Shown here piece by piece: positions 9,101 through 17,941 of a stretch of 33,200 nt of DNA. The notes beneath the pieces were generated by a model, which was not told the origin of the DNA, made no database searches, and saw nothing but the letters and a program-made list of their open reading frames with translations. The DNA lies in assembly GCA_001657315.1 (NCBI GenBank), contig LYSV01000085.1:1-33200 (forward strand), written 5' to 3'. The translations under genes were made by a program, and so were the position numbers. The DNA is from Flammeovirgaceae bacterium BBD 1991-12 (GTDB lineage Bacteria > Bacteroidota > Bacteroidia > Cytophagales > Cyclobacteriaceae). Within the stretch, counting starts at the first letter, position 1, and each line of letters begins with the position of its first letter.

Positions 9101-9476
9101 CATTATTTATGTCCACTACAGAAACACCGGTGTACCATGCATCTGTTCCTTCTACACCGGCCTGAAGCGTGACATCCCTGAATTTCATGTTTCCCTCATG
9201 CAGAAACATTTTATTAGGCCTCATATTGGCAGTAAAATACAGATCTGGCAATCCGTCGTTGTTAAAATCACCAATACCCAGCCCTCCGCCATTATAGAAA
9301 TACATGTAATCAAATACATTGAATTCCGTTGTTTGCTCAAGTGTATTCTGAAAATTCAGCTGTGTATGACTTTTGTCCAGTAACAGGAACAGACTCTCTT
9401 TGTCAGGTTGAGAGGTACAACCCCAAATGAACACCCAAAAACAAAGAATAGCCCGGAAATATCTTATTCCCTTCAT
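6177..9476 (-). CDS. FG-GAP/VCBS + ASPIC/UnbV lipoprotein (second of pair)
   Basis: A 1,099-residue outer-membrane lipoprotein candidate (FIWGC, Cys20). It contains 14 DxDxDG-type calcium loops, for example DFNNDGLPD at 70-78, DFDLDGDLD at 183-191, DLDNDGDLD at 483-491 and, near the end, DFDKDGTPE. An ASPIC/UnbV domain sits at about 523-590 (GPEKNINAIGARV through VVWPDR). The layout is propeller, ASPIC, second propeller, like CRTAC1-type proteins. It is collinear with the gene just upstream: YNGGGxGIGDxNNDGLPD starts at residue 61 in both, so they are ancient tandem duplicates. Only 2 bp separate its ATG (9474-9476) from the upstream stop, so translation is probably coupled. The biochemical role is unknown; binding of ligand or partner protein at the cell surface beside SusC/SusD is my inference. 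Confidence 0.88.
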   Translation of the reverse strand: MKGIRYFRAILCFWVFIWGCTSQPDKESLFLLLDKSHTQLNFQNTLEQTTEFNVFDYMYFYNGGGLGIGDFNNDGLPDLYFTANMRPNKMFLHEGNMKFRDVTLQAGVEGTDAWYTGVSVVDINNDGLLDLYVSVVGDYDVLTGVNRLYVCLGIENGIPKYEDQAIDYGLDLVGFGTQAAFVDFDLDGDLDMYQLNHSLHQNGTFGPRESFEGKIHPTAGDKYLRNDNGFFTDVTGSSGIKGSVIGYGLGLSVGDLNFDGWPDIYIGNDFHENDYLYLNQGDGSFKETLTQQIQHTSKFSMGTDIGDINNDGNNEVISLDMLPYDPVILKSSLGDDDFDLNMFKKKFGYGEQFARNNLQLNHGDSSYSEIGMFSGVYATDWSWAPLFLDFDNDGYNDLFISNGIPRRLNDIDYINFQRSSEEEMKKTMEGTLEEGDLSIIEKMPQIKISNKFFMNQRDLTFQDSEERIHSNRISYSNGAHYADLDNDGDLDIVVNNIDDEPFIYKNMTVENGQAGHYLQLDLKGPEKNINAIGARVIVIKEKERIIKEHFPVRGFMSSAQTPMHIGIGDTTGVKAIFVVWPDRTCQKLDASGYNKRIEVQWQSGLPVFDFGQYRIKREDKVSFREIADSLGLNFIHRENTFVEFNREPLIPYMVSAEGPALATGDINGDGLEDVFVGGAKRYRGAFFLQTPTGNFQFHHQEFLRKDSTYEDVDAIFVDIENDGDLDLIVASGGNEFWGESQYLKPRLYVNDGQANFERKETFHEAFLTASCVLPTDFNGDGLIDLFFGARAVPRVFGATPTSYLFQNKGNGEFDNVTDIMLPEGGSIGLVKDGQWIDLDGDGDEDLLLALDWGKIKLLKNEGEKFEDQDLSSDNGWWNFVLAHDFDGDGDLDIIGGNTGMNSRFRPDRNNPVRLYLNDFDDDGQKEQILTYVLGGKEIPFATYAELTGRLVSLKKDYLYANDMARASLPDLFGVRKLEGSLKLEVHNSRSMFFENTGDLKFTEHPLPNELQLSHLECGLVKDFDKDGTPEVLLAGNFFHNNIEMGVYDASYGNILQVNDAGNMLVWGLGGVRIKGQVKNVAGIRVGEQDCIILGKNNRC

Positions 9477-9478
9477 AT

Positions 9479-12400
9479 CTAAAGGTTGCGGATCGAAGTT
9501 TTATTGTTTATTCTGAGGAACACCGGCTGACGGTCATTGATGGTGATCAGAAGATGTCTGTCCCCTTTTTTATTTACAGGTATGATCTGTTTTACGTCGC
9601 CATGAATTTTCAAACCTGTCTCATTCGTAGATAACGGTGTAAATGTTCCGTCTCCGGTATTGATCAGTACAAGACCAAAGCTGGCATCCAGTTTTGAGTA
9701 TTGAGGAATAAATCCTGAATCATTCCCCGCTAAGATCAGATCGGGTTGTCCATCCTTATCAAGATCACCCGTATAAATGGCATTCACACTGGAAAACTGT
9801 GCCTGAGCCGGCAGTGGCTGTACGGTAAACCTGCCATTTCCATCATTGCGGGCTATTGCCGTTTTAAAATAGTTTGCCTCCCTGACCAGGGCTTTAGCCA
9901 GGACCTCCTCAGGGAAAAGATCCTGAATGGATCTGGTAGCGTATTCGGCATGTGCGAGCACTTGCTTTTTGAGCCCGGGCACCTGATCTGTCAATTCTCT
10001 CTTGAGTGTAAGAGGCATATCCTTCCCTCCGACACTGCGTGTCATCAGCTTTTCAACCGTACCATTGCTGTCAAAATCCTTGAGCCACAGCTTCGAGGGC
10101 TCAGAGGCTGAGGCAGTAAAGTAAAAATTCTCTCCCCTGTTTCCCAATACCAGATCCATATCCCCGTCATTATCAAAATCGCTGGCACCAACGGCATACC
10201 ACCATCCACTGTATTCTGAGAGGTTGGTTTCCATCGGTACCAGCCTCTTATTTTCAATTTTGAATATCCATGGGGCCATCCATTCACCGACGATAACAAG
10301 CTCCGGTACTTTGTTTCCATCTATATCCGCCAGTAAAGCATCCGTAACCATGCCGAGGTCCTTTAACTCCCGGCCTCTTCTTACCGTAACATCGGTAAAT
10401 TTACCCGTACCATCGTTTTCATATAAAAAACTTCGCGGAGGCAACCCGTAGTTACCTGGAATACTCCGGCTCCCCACAAAAAGATCGAGGTCCTGATCAT
10501 TATCATAATCAAAAGCCAACGCCACCGATGTATTCATCCCGTTGGGGCCGAGAGCTTCCTGTTCCATTTTGAAATTTCCCTTTCCGTCATTCCTGTAGAT
10601 GCGGTCGTGCATAAAGGGGTCTCCAGGTGGACGATGATTTCCCCCTGACCCCACGAACAGATCAAGATCTCCATCATTATCCATATCGAAATCAGTGATA
10701 GCTGTGTCTTCATAACGCTCGCTTTCTTCAAGAGTAATGAAAGTGGTAAATCCCTGGCTACTTTGAAAATAGACTTTTGATGACTGCCCTTTCGCTCCAC
10801 CTATCACAAGATCTTCCAGGCCATCTCCATTAAGATCCGCAACAGTCGCCAAAGGCCCTTCTTTGGATACCATACGTGTGATCAGGCCTTCCTGATAGAA
10901 ATCCACATGGCGATCTTCACTATGAGCTTCTATTGACGTTTCCACTTCAACGAAGAGCGGCATGGACGGATCTTCGGCAGCTCTACGGTTACTGCCCGGA
11001 TGTTTATGAATGGACTGATAATCCACAAATAAAGTGGTATCGGTTTCCGGACTGACCATCACTGATCTCATGCGGTCTGGCCAGATGATCTCGACAGAAT
11101 CCACTTTGGCTGAACTTCCGAGGCCGAAGGTTATTTTATACTCCATGGAAGACTGAAAGCCTCTGGTAGGGATCAGCTGAGCGCTAAGCTTGTCCTCATT
11201 TCTGTACAGGTACACTTTTGTGCCGATAGCAAAAGTGTTTTTATCGGGACCACGAAACTTCAGGGACAACCAGTGATTTCCCAATTGGTCGCTGTTATTC
11301 CTGAACAGGAATGACTCCTGATTCAGGTTATTGACTACCAGATCGAGATCACCGTCATTGTCGAGGTCTCCATAGGCGGCACCATTGGAAAAAGAAGCCT
11401 GACCCAGTCCGAAGTCGATCTCCGCCGAACGGAAGGAAAGGTCTCCCTGATTATGAAAAAACTTGTTGGGCACCGCTCTGGAAGGCATACGCTCCAATAC
11501 ATTTTCCATCTTTTCCCTTACTCCGGTGAGTACCATATTCTGCACTACCTCATCTGCAAAGAAATCCATGAAATCCTGATCCGTCACGTCCTGGTATATC
11601 CCGTTACATACGTATATGTCTCTGTAACCGTCGTTATCTGCATCAAACACCAATGCTCCCCAGCTCCAATCGGATGCAGCCACGCCGCTGTACCATGCTA
11701 TTTCACTGAACGACCCGTCTCTATTGTTCAACTGCAGGGTATTGTGCATGTACTGATGATAAAAATCCCGCTCAAGTTTGAGTTGATATACATTGTAACT
11801 ATCAAATAATGTCTTGCGCTTGATCTCCTGATCTGATTCCGGCAGCATTTCGGTGACAAATATCTCCGGGTAACCATCGTTGTTCAGGTCGGCCATATCT
11901 GCCCCCATAGAAGCCAGGCTCAGGTGCTGCATGCGGTTCTTTATATCTTCCCTGAAAGTACCGTCACCCTGATTGATATAAAGGTAGTCGCGTTCAAAAA
12001 AATCGTTGGACACATACATGTCGGGCAGGTTGTCATTATTGATATCGCCCACTGTTATCCCCAGTCCAAAACCAATAAGACTGCCATAAATGCCGGCCTG
12101 CCGGGTCACATCCACAAACACTCCGCTGTCATTGCGCAACAGCTTATCTCCCCCTCCTTTCAGGAAATCCCTGACGTTCCAGTCATCGGCGTATAGTTCA
12201 CGTTTGTTTGAGTAATTCAAGGTGTTTACAGGAATGAAACTGTTGTTGAGTATGTAGGCATCCAGATCTCCGTCCTGGTCATAATCAAAAAAAGCCGCAT
12301 GTGTGGTATAACCACCCTCATCCAGCTTATATTCCGCGGCCCTCTCTGTAAATGTGAGATCCCCGTTATTAATGAACAATTCATTTTTTTGGTCGCTCCC

Positions 12401-12820
12401 TTCCAGATAACCTGCATTGCATACATAAAGATCCAGCCAACCGTCGGCATTGATATCCACCATGGCTACCCCTGTGCTCCAGCCTTTGGTACCACCAACA
12501 CCGGCTGCATCCGTAACATCTTCAAATTCAAAGCCTCCTTTGTTCAAATAGAGCCGGTTCCTTTTTTCATTGCCTGTAAAATAGATATCCGGCAGGCCAT
12601 CATTATTAATATCGCCGATCCCTACTCCTCCGCCATTGTAAAAATTGCGATAGGTGAATATGTTGAATTTGTCCCTATTGGTGACCGTGTTCATAAAGTC
12701 TATTCCCGAGGCAGTTGAGGATACCTGCTCGAAGACCCTGGTCTTATGTACCGGCTCATCGGATCTGCTTTGGCAGCAACAAAGCACCAAAAGAACCCAA
12801 AAACCAAAAAATGATCTCAT
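9479..12820 (-). CDS. FG-GAP/VCBS + ASPIC/UnbV lipoprotein (first of pair)
   Basis: A 1,113-residue paralogue of the following gene, with the same order: lipoprotein signal with three cysteines at 14-16 (LVLCCCQS), seven calcium loops (from DINNDGLPD at 70-78 to DLDNDGDLD at 485-493), an ASPIC/UnbV domain at about 523-590 (GPDKNTFAIGTKV through IIWPDR), then seven more loops. The loops match FG-GAP/VCBS beta-propeller blades that bind calcium. Start is the ATG at 12818-12820, 138 bp downstream of the susD stop and just past a hairpin, so expression may be lower than, or separate from, the susCD pair. It has no catalytic motif that I can see. Proteins of this architecture are commonly annotated near SusC/SusD pairs in Bacteroidota, but no function is known to me. 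Confidence 0.88.
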   Translation of the reverse strand: MRSFFGFWVLLVLCCCQSRSDEPVHKTRVFEQVSSTASGIDFMNTVTNRDKFNIFTYRNFYNGGGVGIGDINNDGLPDIYFTGNEKRNRLYLNKGGFEFEDVTDAAGVGGTKGWSTGVAMVDINADGWLDLYVCNAGYLEGSDQKNELFINNGDLTFTERAAEYKLDEGGYTTHAAFFDYDQDGDLDAYILNNSFIPVNTLNYSNKRELYADDWNVRDFLKGGGDKLLRNDSGVFVDVTRQAGIYGSLIGFGLGITVGDINNDNLPDMYVSNDFFERDYLYINQGDGTFREDIKNRMQHLSLASMGADMADLNNDGYPEIFVTEMLPESDQEIKRKTLFDSYNVYQLKLERDFYHQYMHNTLQLNNRDGSFSEIAWYSGVAASDWSWGALVFDADNDGYRDIYVCNGIYQDVTDQDFMDFFADEVVQNMVLTGVREKMENVLERMPSRAVPNKFFHNQGDLSFRSAEIDFGLGQASFSNGAAYGDLDNDGDLDLVVNNLNQESFLFRNNSDQLGNHWLSLKFRGPDKNTFAIGTKVYLYRNEDKLSAQLIPTRGFQSSMEYKITFGLGSSAKVDSVEIIWPDRMRSVMVSPETDTTLFVDYQSIHKHPGSNRRAAEDPSMPLFVEVETSIEAHSEDRHVDFYQEGLITRMVSKEGPLATVADLNGDGLEDLVIGGAKGQSSKVYFQSSQGFTTFITLEESERYEDTAITDFDMDNDGDLDLFVGSGGNHRPPGDPFMHDRIYRNDGKGNFKMEQEALGPNGMNTSVALAFDYDNDQDLDLFVGSRSIPGNYGLPPRSFLYENDGTGKFTDVTVRRGRELKDLGMVTDALLADIDGNKVPELVIVGEWMAPWIFKIENKRLVPMETNLSEYSGWWYAVGASDFDNDGDMDLVLGNRGENFYFTASASEPSKLWLKDFDSNGTVEKLMTRSVGGKDMPLTLKRELTDQVPGLKKQVLAHAEYATRSIQDLFPEEVLAKALVREANYFKTAIARNDGNGRFTVQPLPAQAQFSSVNAIYTGDLDKDGQPDLILAGNDSGFIPQYSKLDASFGLVLINTGDGTFTPLSTNETGLKIHGDVKQIIPVNKKGDRHLLITINDRQPVFLRINNKTSIRNL

Positions 12821-12902
12821 TTAACAGCGTTTTCAGAAAAGTACGAAATCCCTTCTCGCCAGCCAAGGCGTTCTGCATCATGCAAGCCTTAACCAACAAG
12901 AA

Positions 12903-12934
12903 AAGGAGGGCAATCACTTTTGATCACCCTCCTT
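12903..12934 (-). terminator. Hairpin between susD-1 and the FG-GAP genes
   Basis: Arms AAGGAGGG and CCCTCCTT pair perfectly. An inner ATCA/TGAT stem extends them across a two-base internal loop. On the minus strand the hairpin is followed by TTTTCTTGTT, an imperfect T-run. It lies 25 bp after the susD stop and upstream of the FG-GAP lipoproteins, so it may be a partial terminator or mRNA-stabilising stem that lowers downstream expression. Confidence 0.7.
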
Positions 12935-12958
12935 AATGGTTAATCGAAGAATTATCTT

Positions 12959-14455
12959 TTAATAGCCAGGATTCTGGACCAGGTTAGGGTTGGAATCAAC
13001 TGCTTGCTGGGGGATCGGAAAAAGAACCCTGAAAGGCTCAGTATTTTGTTTTTCCAGCCATGTATCATTGAAAGTGCCGAACCGGATTTGGTCCTGTCTT
13101 CTCCAACCTTCCCAATAGAGTTCACGGCCTCTTTCGTTAAGGATCTCATCCAACGTGGCCGGAACCGAACCAATACCTCTCACAGTTCGCAAATTGTCAA
13201 GCATGCTTTGTGCAGTTTCTCCACCGGTAGGTGTACCCCCTCTTAAAATAGCTTCTATCTTCATCAGGTAAACATCTGCATATCGAAGGAATACAAGGTT
13301 TCCAAAATCTGACGGATGATATTTAAGTACACGTATACCTGTTCTTTCATTGTTCCCTGCAAGAGTGATCTCTGGCGTAAATACCAAAGGATTCCCTGGT
13401 CTGTCCAGCAATGGCGCACCGTCCTCACCAAATTGCTGACCTACCAAAAAGCCATAACCCAGACCGGCAGAGGGAGTTCCTCCTCTTCGTATGTCATCCT
13501 CTTCAAAAAGCGAATAAAAGTCAGCCAGTGTAGCAAAGCCGTTCCATCCGCCGCTAAAAGGATGATTGTAGTGCATGGTCATTCTAAAACGGCTCTCAGC
13601 ACTTCCGATATTGGTTTGCGTGGTAAACAGAATTTCAGAAGAGCCGTCTGAGTCAAAATTACCAAAGTAGTCAGACTCAAAGGTATACCCGGCATCAGTA
13701 ATAGCATCTGCCATCGCAATTACCCGGTTCATATCATCTGCTGCAAAATTAAAGGCACCCACGCCTTCTTCCGTAACCTCCGAAGCATAAACGGCCCTGT
13801 TCAGGTATAATTTCGCCATTAACATCTGCGCACTGGATTTGTGCGGTCGTTCAGGAGAAACTCCGGGACCACCATCGGGGAGGTCAGGCAGAGCCTCTTC
13901 CAAATCCCCTATAGCAAAATCGACTGCCTGCATCCTGGTCAGTACATTGGGATTCACATCGGCGCCCTCATTTACCTCACGGAATGGCACCTGGCCATAC
14001 AAATCCAAAAGCAGGAACATGTGAAAAGCCCGTAAGAACTTCGCTTCTGCCGCCTGAACAGGGCTTGGATTTGAAGCCAATACCTGATTAGCAGTAAAAG
14101 CAGCACCGTGCATGTCATTCCACGCATTCAATATAAACAAATGCGTAGGATCCCACAGGTGATTGTGCAATAACCTCCAGATACCATTGTCTCCCCAGTC
14201 TGTTCCCCTGGTAGGACCGATCAACTCATCGGATGTATGTTCCATCAATGCCAGAACATTCTCCTGCGCTGTAAAATGCTGCATTTGTCGATATACTGAA
14301 CTCAACAATTCAGTCGGATTACCCTGGAATGTACCCTCTTCGGTTTCGACCGGAACAGAATCCGTAATTTCAGGCTCAAGATCTGTACACCCCGCCACAA
14401 ATACGCATGACAATGCGATAATCAAAGACCTCTTTATAATATTATCTCGTATCAT
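12959..14455 (-). CDS. SusD/RagB-family glycan-binding lipoprotein (pair 1)
   Basis: A 498-residue SusD-like surface lipoprotein that captures glycan and acts as the lid on its SusC partner. The signal ends in VFVAGC (Cys23) and is followed by acidic residues (TDLEPE), as expected for surface export. The N-terminal half has the usual SusD helices: AEAKFLRAFHMFLLLDLYGQVPF at about 136-158 is the typical AxxxRAxxYFxLxxxYG-like block. The C-terminal half contains YADVYLMKIEAIL, then LDNLRTVRG and ILNERGRELYWEGWRRQDQIRF, the strongest SusD signature. It follows the susC stop by 23 bp and is certainly cotranscribed with it. The ligand cannot be told from sequence; the neighbouring GH65 and GH37 enzymes suggest an alpha-glucoside. 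Confidence 0.93.
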   Translation of the reverse strand: MIRDNIIKRSLIIALSCVFVAGCTDLEPEITDSVPVETEEGTFQGNPTELLSSVYRQMQHFTAQENVLALMEHTSDELIGPTRGTDWGDNGIWRLLHNHLWDPTHLFILNAWNDMHGAAFTANQVLASNPSPVQAAEAKFLRAFHMFLLLDLYGQVPFREVNEGADVNPNVLTRMQAVDFAIGDLEEALPDLPDGGPGVSPERPHKSSAQMLMAKLYLNRAVYASEVTEEGVGAFNFAADDMNRVIAMADAITDAGYTFESDYFGNFDSDGSSEILFTTQTNIGSAESRFRMTMHYNHPFSGGWNGFATLADFYSLFEEDDIRRGGTPSAGLGYGFLVGQQFGEDGAPLLDRPGNPLVFTPEITLAGNNERTGIRVLKYHPSDFGNLVFLRYADVYLMKIEAILRGGTPTGGETAQSMLDNLRTVRGIGSVPATLDEILNERGRELYWEGWRRQDQIRFGTFNDTWLEKQNTEPFRVLFPIPQQAVDSNPNLVQNPGY

Positions 14456-14478
14456 ATCTTTAAGACTAGTTCTATTAA

Positions 14479-17472
14479 TTAAAAAGATGCTGAAACACCA
14501 AAAGTGAATGTCCTCGCTCTTGGATACGCTGTATAATCAACACCGAATGACGGAATCTCATCAATCGCTGCATCGTTGTTCACCTCCGGATCCAATCCAC
14601 TATAGTCGGTGAAAAGAGCAAGGTTTTGGCCAGTGGCAAATATCCTCAGCGCCGAGATGAAGTTCCAGTTGGAAGTGTCAAAATTGTAACCCAGTGTTAT
14701 GTTTTGCAATCTGACAAACGAACCATTTTCCAGAAAACGTGTGGAAACGTCCGGAGCATTAAGGTTGGATTCGCCGTTTCCAGGCACATCATCCGTTACA
14801 TTCCGTCCATTGCCCAGGGCTCCTGCAGTGAACAACGCGTTCTGCGTATTGTTATAGATCTCCTGCCCAAACTGCCCCGTGAAGAAAATACTCATCTCAA
14901 AGTTTTTGTATCCGAATCTATTTGTCAACCCTGCGTTATAGCTAGGCAAAGGACTGTCACCTGTAAACTCCTGGAAGTCACCATTGGGATAGATCGACTG
15001 TCCGTCTTCATTAAAGCCAGCAAAATTTCTCAGAAAATAAGCATAAAGAGGTTGACCACCCGCTATCCTCTGAGCAAAAGCATTGGACAAGCCCTGTCCC
15101 CGGATAGCTCCTGTATTGACCAAACCATCAAAATTCTCTACTCTGTTGTCGTTATAACCAACATTGGCCAGCACATCCCAGCTAAAATCGCCGCCATCTA
15201 TGACATCAGCCTCTATATTGAATTCAAGGCCTTCATTAATGATATCGGCATCCAGGTTTCGCCATGTAAACTCATTGGGTGCAGGTTGCGCACTCTGAAT
15301 ACGGAAAAGCAGGTCACTGGTATTCTTTCTGTAGTATTCTATGGATCCACGTACCCGGTTGTCAAAAAATCCATAGTCCACCCCAACGTTGATCTGTGCA
15401 GTAGTTTCCCATTTGATCCCGGGGTTTTCAAAGGTCACGTTGCGAAGCTCACCTCTGGCGACATCTGCATTGTCAAATTCATAGGCTTCAAAACGTTGTC
15501 TCGGTTGGAAAAGATTATTGGGGATCTCCTGGTTACCCGTAACACCATACCCCAGCCTCAACTTGAGGTCTGAGAAAAATCCAGGGGCAAAAGCTTCATC
15601 AGAAAGCCTCCACGCAAAAGCAAACGAGGGGAAGTACCCGTACTTGTTGTCACCGCCGAACCTAGTGGAACCATCCGCCCTTAAGGTAGCTGTGAATAAA
15701 TATTTATCGTACACATTGATGTTTGCACGACCAAAAAAGGACTGAAGCTCATCCTCAGTGTTGGTACTGCTTCCCACCATGTCCCCATTAAGGGCATCAA
15801 AAGAGGACAGGTTATTGATCATCAGTTTTGGATCACTGGTCCTGAATCCCTGAGCCAGGATAGTCTCCGTAGATCTTCTGAATCTTTGATAGGAATGGCC
15901 CAGTAAAGCGTCAAGATCTACACTACCACTTAGTTCCTTCGTATAACTGAAGTAGTTCTCTACCAACTGATTGTCAATTTCAACATCCAGAAGGCCCAAC
16001 CTGCCTCCTAATCTGTTATTGGTGGGGTCAGGCTGAATATTGGCAGCTACAAGATCAGATGAAAATGCAGAGCCTCTGGAAGAACTGGATCGATCAAAAC
16101 CAAGTACGTTTTTAAAAGTAAGACCTTCTATGATCTCAAAGCTTGTTGTGAAATTAGCCAGCGTCCTTACGGTGTTGGTCTCATCCTGACTCAATTCGAG
16201 CATGGCCACAGGGTTCAGCTGGTCAACTCCACGCTGGACCAGCACTCCGTTGGCGTCGCGAACGGGCTGCGTGGGATTGGCCGTCCATGCAGCTACCAAC
16301 AAGTCACCAGCGAAACCGGCATCATTTGTAATGGGAACTGACTCATCATCCACATCAGCCACTGTAAGTTGGGTGGAAAAAGTCAGGCGTTCATCGAAAA
16401 AGTTGTAGGAACCACTGAAACGGGCAGTTCTCCGCTCAAGTCCACTACGTTCTACGATGCCTTCCTGATCGAGTAATCCCAGAGAAATCCTGAAATCCCC
16501 ACGCTCATTCCCACCACCAAATGAGAGGTTGTGCTGATGTGTAATGGCAGTTCGAAATATTTCATCCTGCCAATCTGTACTTCCTCCCAGATCCAATTCT
16601 GACCGGTTCCCTCCGAGATCCTCAGCTGCATCCAGGAACTCCTCCGGACCCAACAGGTCAAACTCCTTGGCAATACGCGCCACACTTATCGAAGAACTGT
16701 AGTCAAGACCTCCGGCATCTATTCCTTTACCACTCTTGGTGGTAATGATCACAACGCCATTGGCACCCCGGGAACCGTAAATAGCCGCAGCAGAAGCGTC
16801 TTTCAAAACACTAATGCTCTCAATATCATTGGGATTGATGAAGTTAAGAGGGTTTCTTGCGGATGATTCACCGAAGCTGAGATTTTCACTTCCTCCACTG
16901 GCGTCATTACCTCCCAGAGGTACTCCATCCACCACAAATAGAGGATTATTGTTACTACGAATAGATGACGTACCCCGAATACGGATACTCACCCCTGCAC
17001 CAGGCTCCCCACTTGCTTCCGTCACCTGAACTCCTGCCGTTCTGCCCTGGATCAACTGCTCGGGTGATGCAATCACACCCTGGTTGAAGTCCTCGGCAGA
17101 AACGGTTGTAACAGCCCCCGTAGCATCTCTTTCTTCAACTTCTCCATACCCTATCACTACTACTTCTGAAAGCTGCTGTACATCAGTGTTCAGACTGATA
17201 TCGATAGTGGACCGACCAGCAACAAGTACTTCCTGAGTCACATACCCCACAAATGAAAAGACTATGGTAGCCTCTTCACTCAACGATAAGGTATAATTGC
17301 CATCAAAATCACTGACCGTTCCATTCGTGGTTCCTTTCTCTACGATATTCACCCCTGGAATGGGACTACCATCTGTTGCATCAGTAATCCGACCGGAAAC
17401 TGTGACCTGTGCCAGCGCTCCATGGTAAAAAAGCACCAACAGCATTACTATTAAAAGTAAAAACTTCTTCAT
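14479..17472 (-). CDS. SusC/RagA-family TonB-linked outer membrane protein (pair 1)
   Basis: A 997-residue TonB-dependent transporter that imports glycan across the outer membrane together with the SusD lipoprotein encoded next. The signal peptide ends about A21 (YHGALAQ). Residues 24-105 are the carboxypeptidase-regulatory-like domain (VSGRITDATDGSPIPGVNI). A TonB-box-like stretch lies near VVVIGYG, and the plug follows to about 245 with the SusC hallmark LKDASAAAIYGSRGANGVV. The barrel runs to a terminal Phe (FTFGVSASF). Start ATG is at 17470-17472. About 120 bp upstream is the near-palindrome GCAATCGTTTGC, nearly identical to one in front of the other susC, so LacI-type control is likely. 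Confidence 0.95.
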   Translation of the reverse strand: MKKFLLLIVMLLVLFYHGALAQVTVSGRITDATDGSPIPGVNIVEKGTTNGTVSDFDGNYTLSLSEEATIVFSFVGYVTQEVLVAGRSTIDISLNTDVQQLSEVVVIGYGEVEERDATGAVTTVSAEDFNQGVIASPEQLIQGRTAGVQVTEASGEPGAGVSIRIRGTSSIRSNNNPLFVVDGVPLGGNDASGGSENLSFGESSARNPLNFINPNDIESISVLKDASAAAIYGSRGANGVVIITTKSGKGIDAGGLDYSSSISVARIAKEFDLLGPEEFLDAAEDLGGNRSELDLGGSTDWQDEIFRTAITHQHNLSFGGGNERGDFRISLGLLDQEGIVERSGLERRTARFSGSYNFFDERLTFSTQLTVADVDDESVPITNDAGFAGDLLVAAWTANPTQPVRDANGVLVQRGVDQLNPVAMLELSQDETNTVRTLANFTTSFEIIEGLTFKNVLGFDRSSSSRGSAFSSDLVAANIQPDPTNNRLGGRLGLLDVEIDNQLVENYFSYTKELSGSVDLDALLGHSYQRFRRSTETILAQGFRTSDPKLMINNLSSFDALNGDMVGSSTNTEDELQSFFGRANINVYDKYLFTATLRADGSTRFGGDNKYGYFPSFAFAWRLSDEAFAPGFFSDLKLRLGYGVTGNQEIPNNLFQPRQRFEAYEFDNADVARGELRNVTFENPGIKWETTAQINVGVDYGFFDNRVRGSIEYYRKNTSDLLFRIQSAQPAPNEFTWRNLDADIINEGLEFNIEADVIDGGDFSWDVLANVGYNDNRVENFDGLVNTGAIRGQGLSNAFAQRIAGGQPLYAYFLRNFAGFNEDGQSIYPNGDFQEFTGDSPLPSYNAGLTNRFGYKNFEMSIFFTGQFGQEIYNNTQNALFTAGALGNGRNVTDDVPGNGESNLNAPDVSTRFLENGSFVRLQNITLGYNFDTSNWNFISALRIFATGQNLALFTDYSGLDPEVNNDAAIDEIPSFGVDYTAYPRARTFTFGVSASF

Positions 17473-17931
17473 AAAGGTTGATTTGGTTAGTAATACGTTA
17501 AAAAAGAGTCTGTGTAGACTTATTTAATTTACCCCGAATTATCCTATTATCACAGGGTTTTCCTATCAAAAAAGGGTGTAATCGGTCTCGCAATCGTTTG
17601 CAGAAATACAAAACATTTTTGATTCCACGAACCTAAACTATTGTTATTTCACGTTGCAAAAATGAAGTGATCATGGTAGGTTCGCGGCTACATGTCACGC
17701 CCTCAATGAGTTAGGTGATTCAGAAGTGAACGTATTCCATTTAAAAATCAGGATGGAAGTTAAGAAGGTACAACTCATCCAGGACTATCTCACAGATCCC
17801 GCCGATTTCGGGAGAAAATGCCCCGGGGTATCCAGTCCGCTATTAGATCAGTAGCAAGATCACCTGAGGAACAGATCCAAAGGCGCGGGACGAACTGAAC
17901 ATCACCCGGGGCTTAAATTTTCAAACAGGCC
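17473..17931. other. Intergenic region between amylase and susC-1
   Basis: Holds the susC-1 leader and promoter region, an operator candidate at 17590-17601, and the end of the amylase transcript. I found no clear TAnnTTTG box; TAATTCGG on the minus strand is a poor match. An unexplained open stretch on the plus strand runs from 17658 to the TAG at 17852-17854. It includes an ATG at 17753 giving 33 codons (starting MEVKKVQLIQDYL). I do not recognise its product; it may be chance or a gene remnant. Confidence 0.5.
17590..17601. promoter_or_regulatory. Probable LacI-family operator upstream of susC-1
   Basis: GCAATCGTTTGC, with arms GCAA and TTGC around a central CG, matches the usual LacI/MalR-type operator shape. 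It differs by one base from the site at 28443-28454 beside the LacI gene. It lies about 120 bp upstream of the susC-1 start. Confidence 0.7.
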
Positions 17932-17941
17932 TTAATGCCTG
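17925..17941 (-). terminator. Weak hairpin at amylase stop
   Basis: On the minus strand CAGGC and GCCTG pair across a six-base loop that includes the amylase stop codon, followed by the AT-rich TTTGAAAATTTAA. The short stem makes this a low-confidence terminator. Confidence 0.3.

Noticed and set aside
6177-12820. Periodic GATCCATCATTGTC-like DNA as possible CRISPR or tandem repeats
   Set aside because: The similarity comes from repeated DxDxDG codons of the FG-GAP blades; spacing and sequence vary as expected for protein repeats.
12826-12838. ACAGCGTTTTCAG and a similar AACGCTGTT near 6130 as LacI/cre sites
   Set aside because: Only partial symmetry and several mismatches to the GCAAYCGTTTGC pair; likely chance.
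14626-15573. Plus-strand frame of 315 codons opposite susC-1
   Set aside because: Antisense to the SusC barrel, which is continuous on the minus strand.
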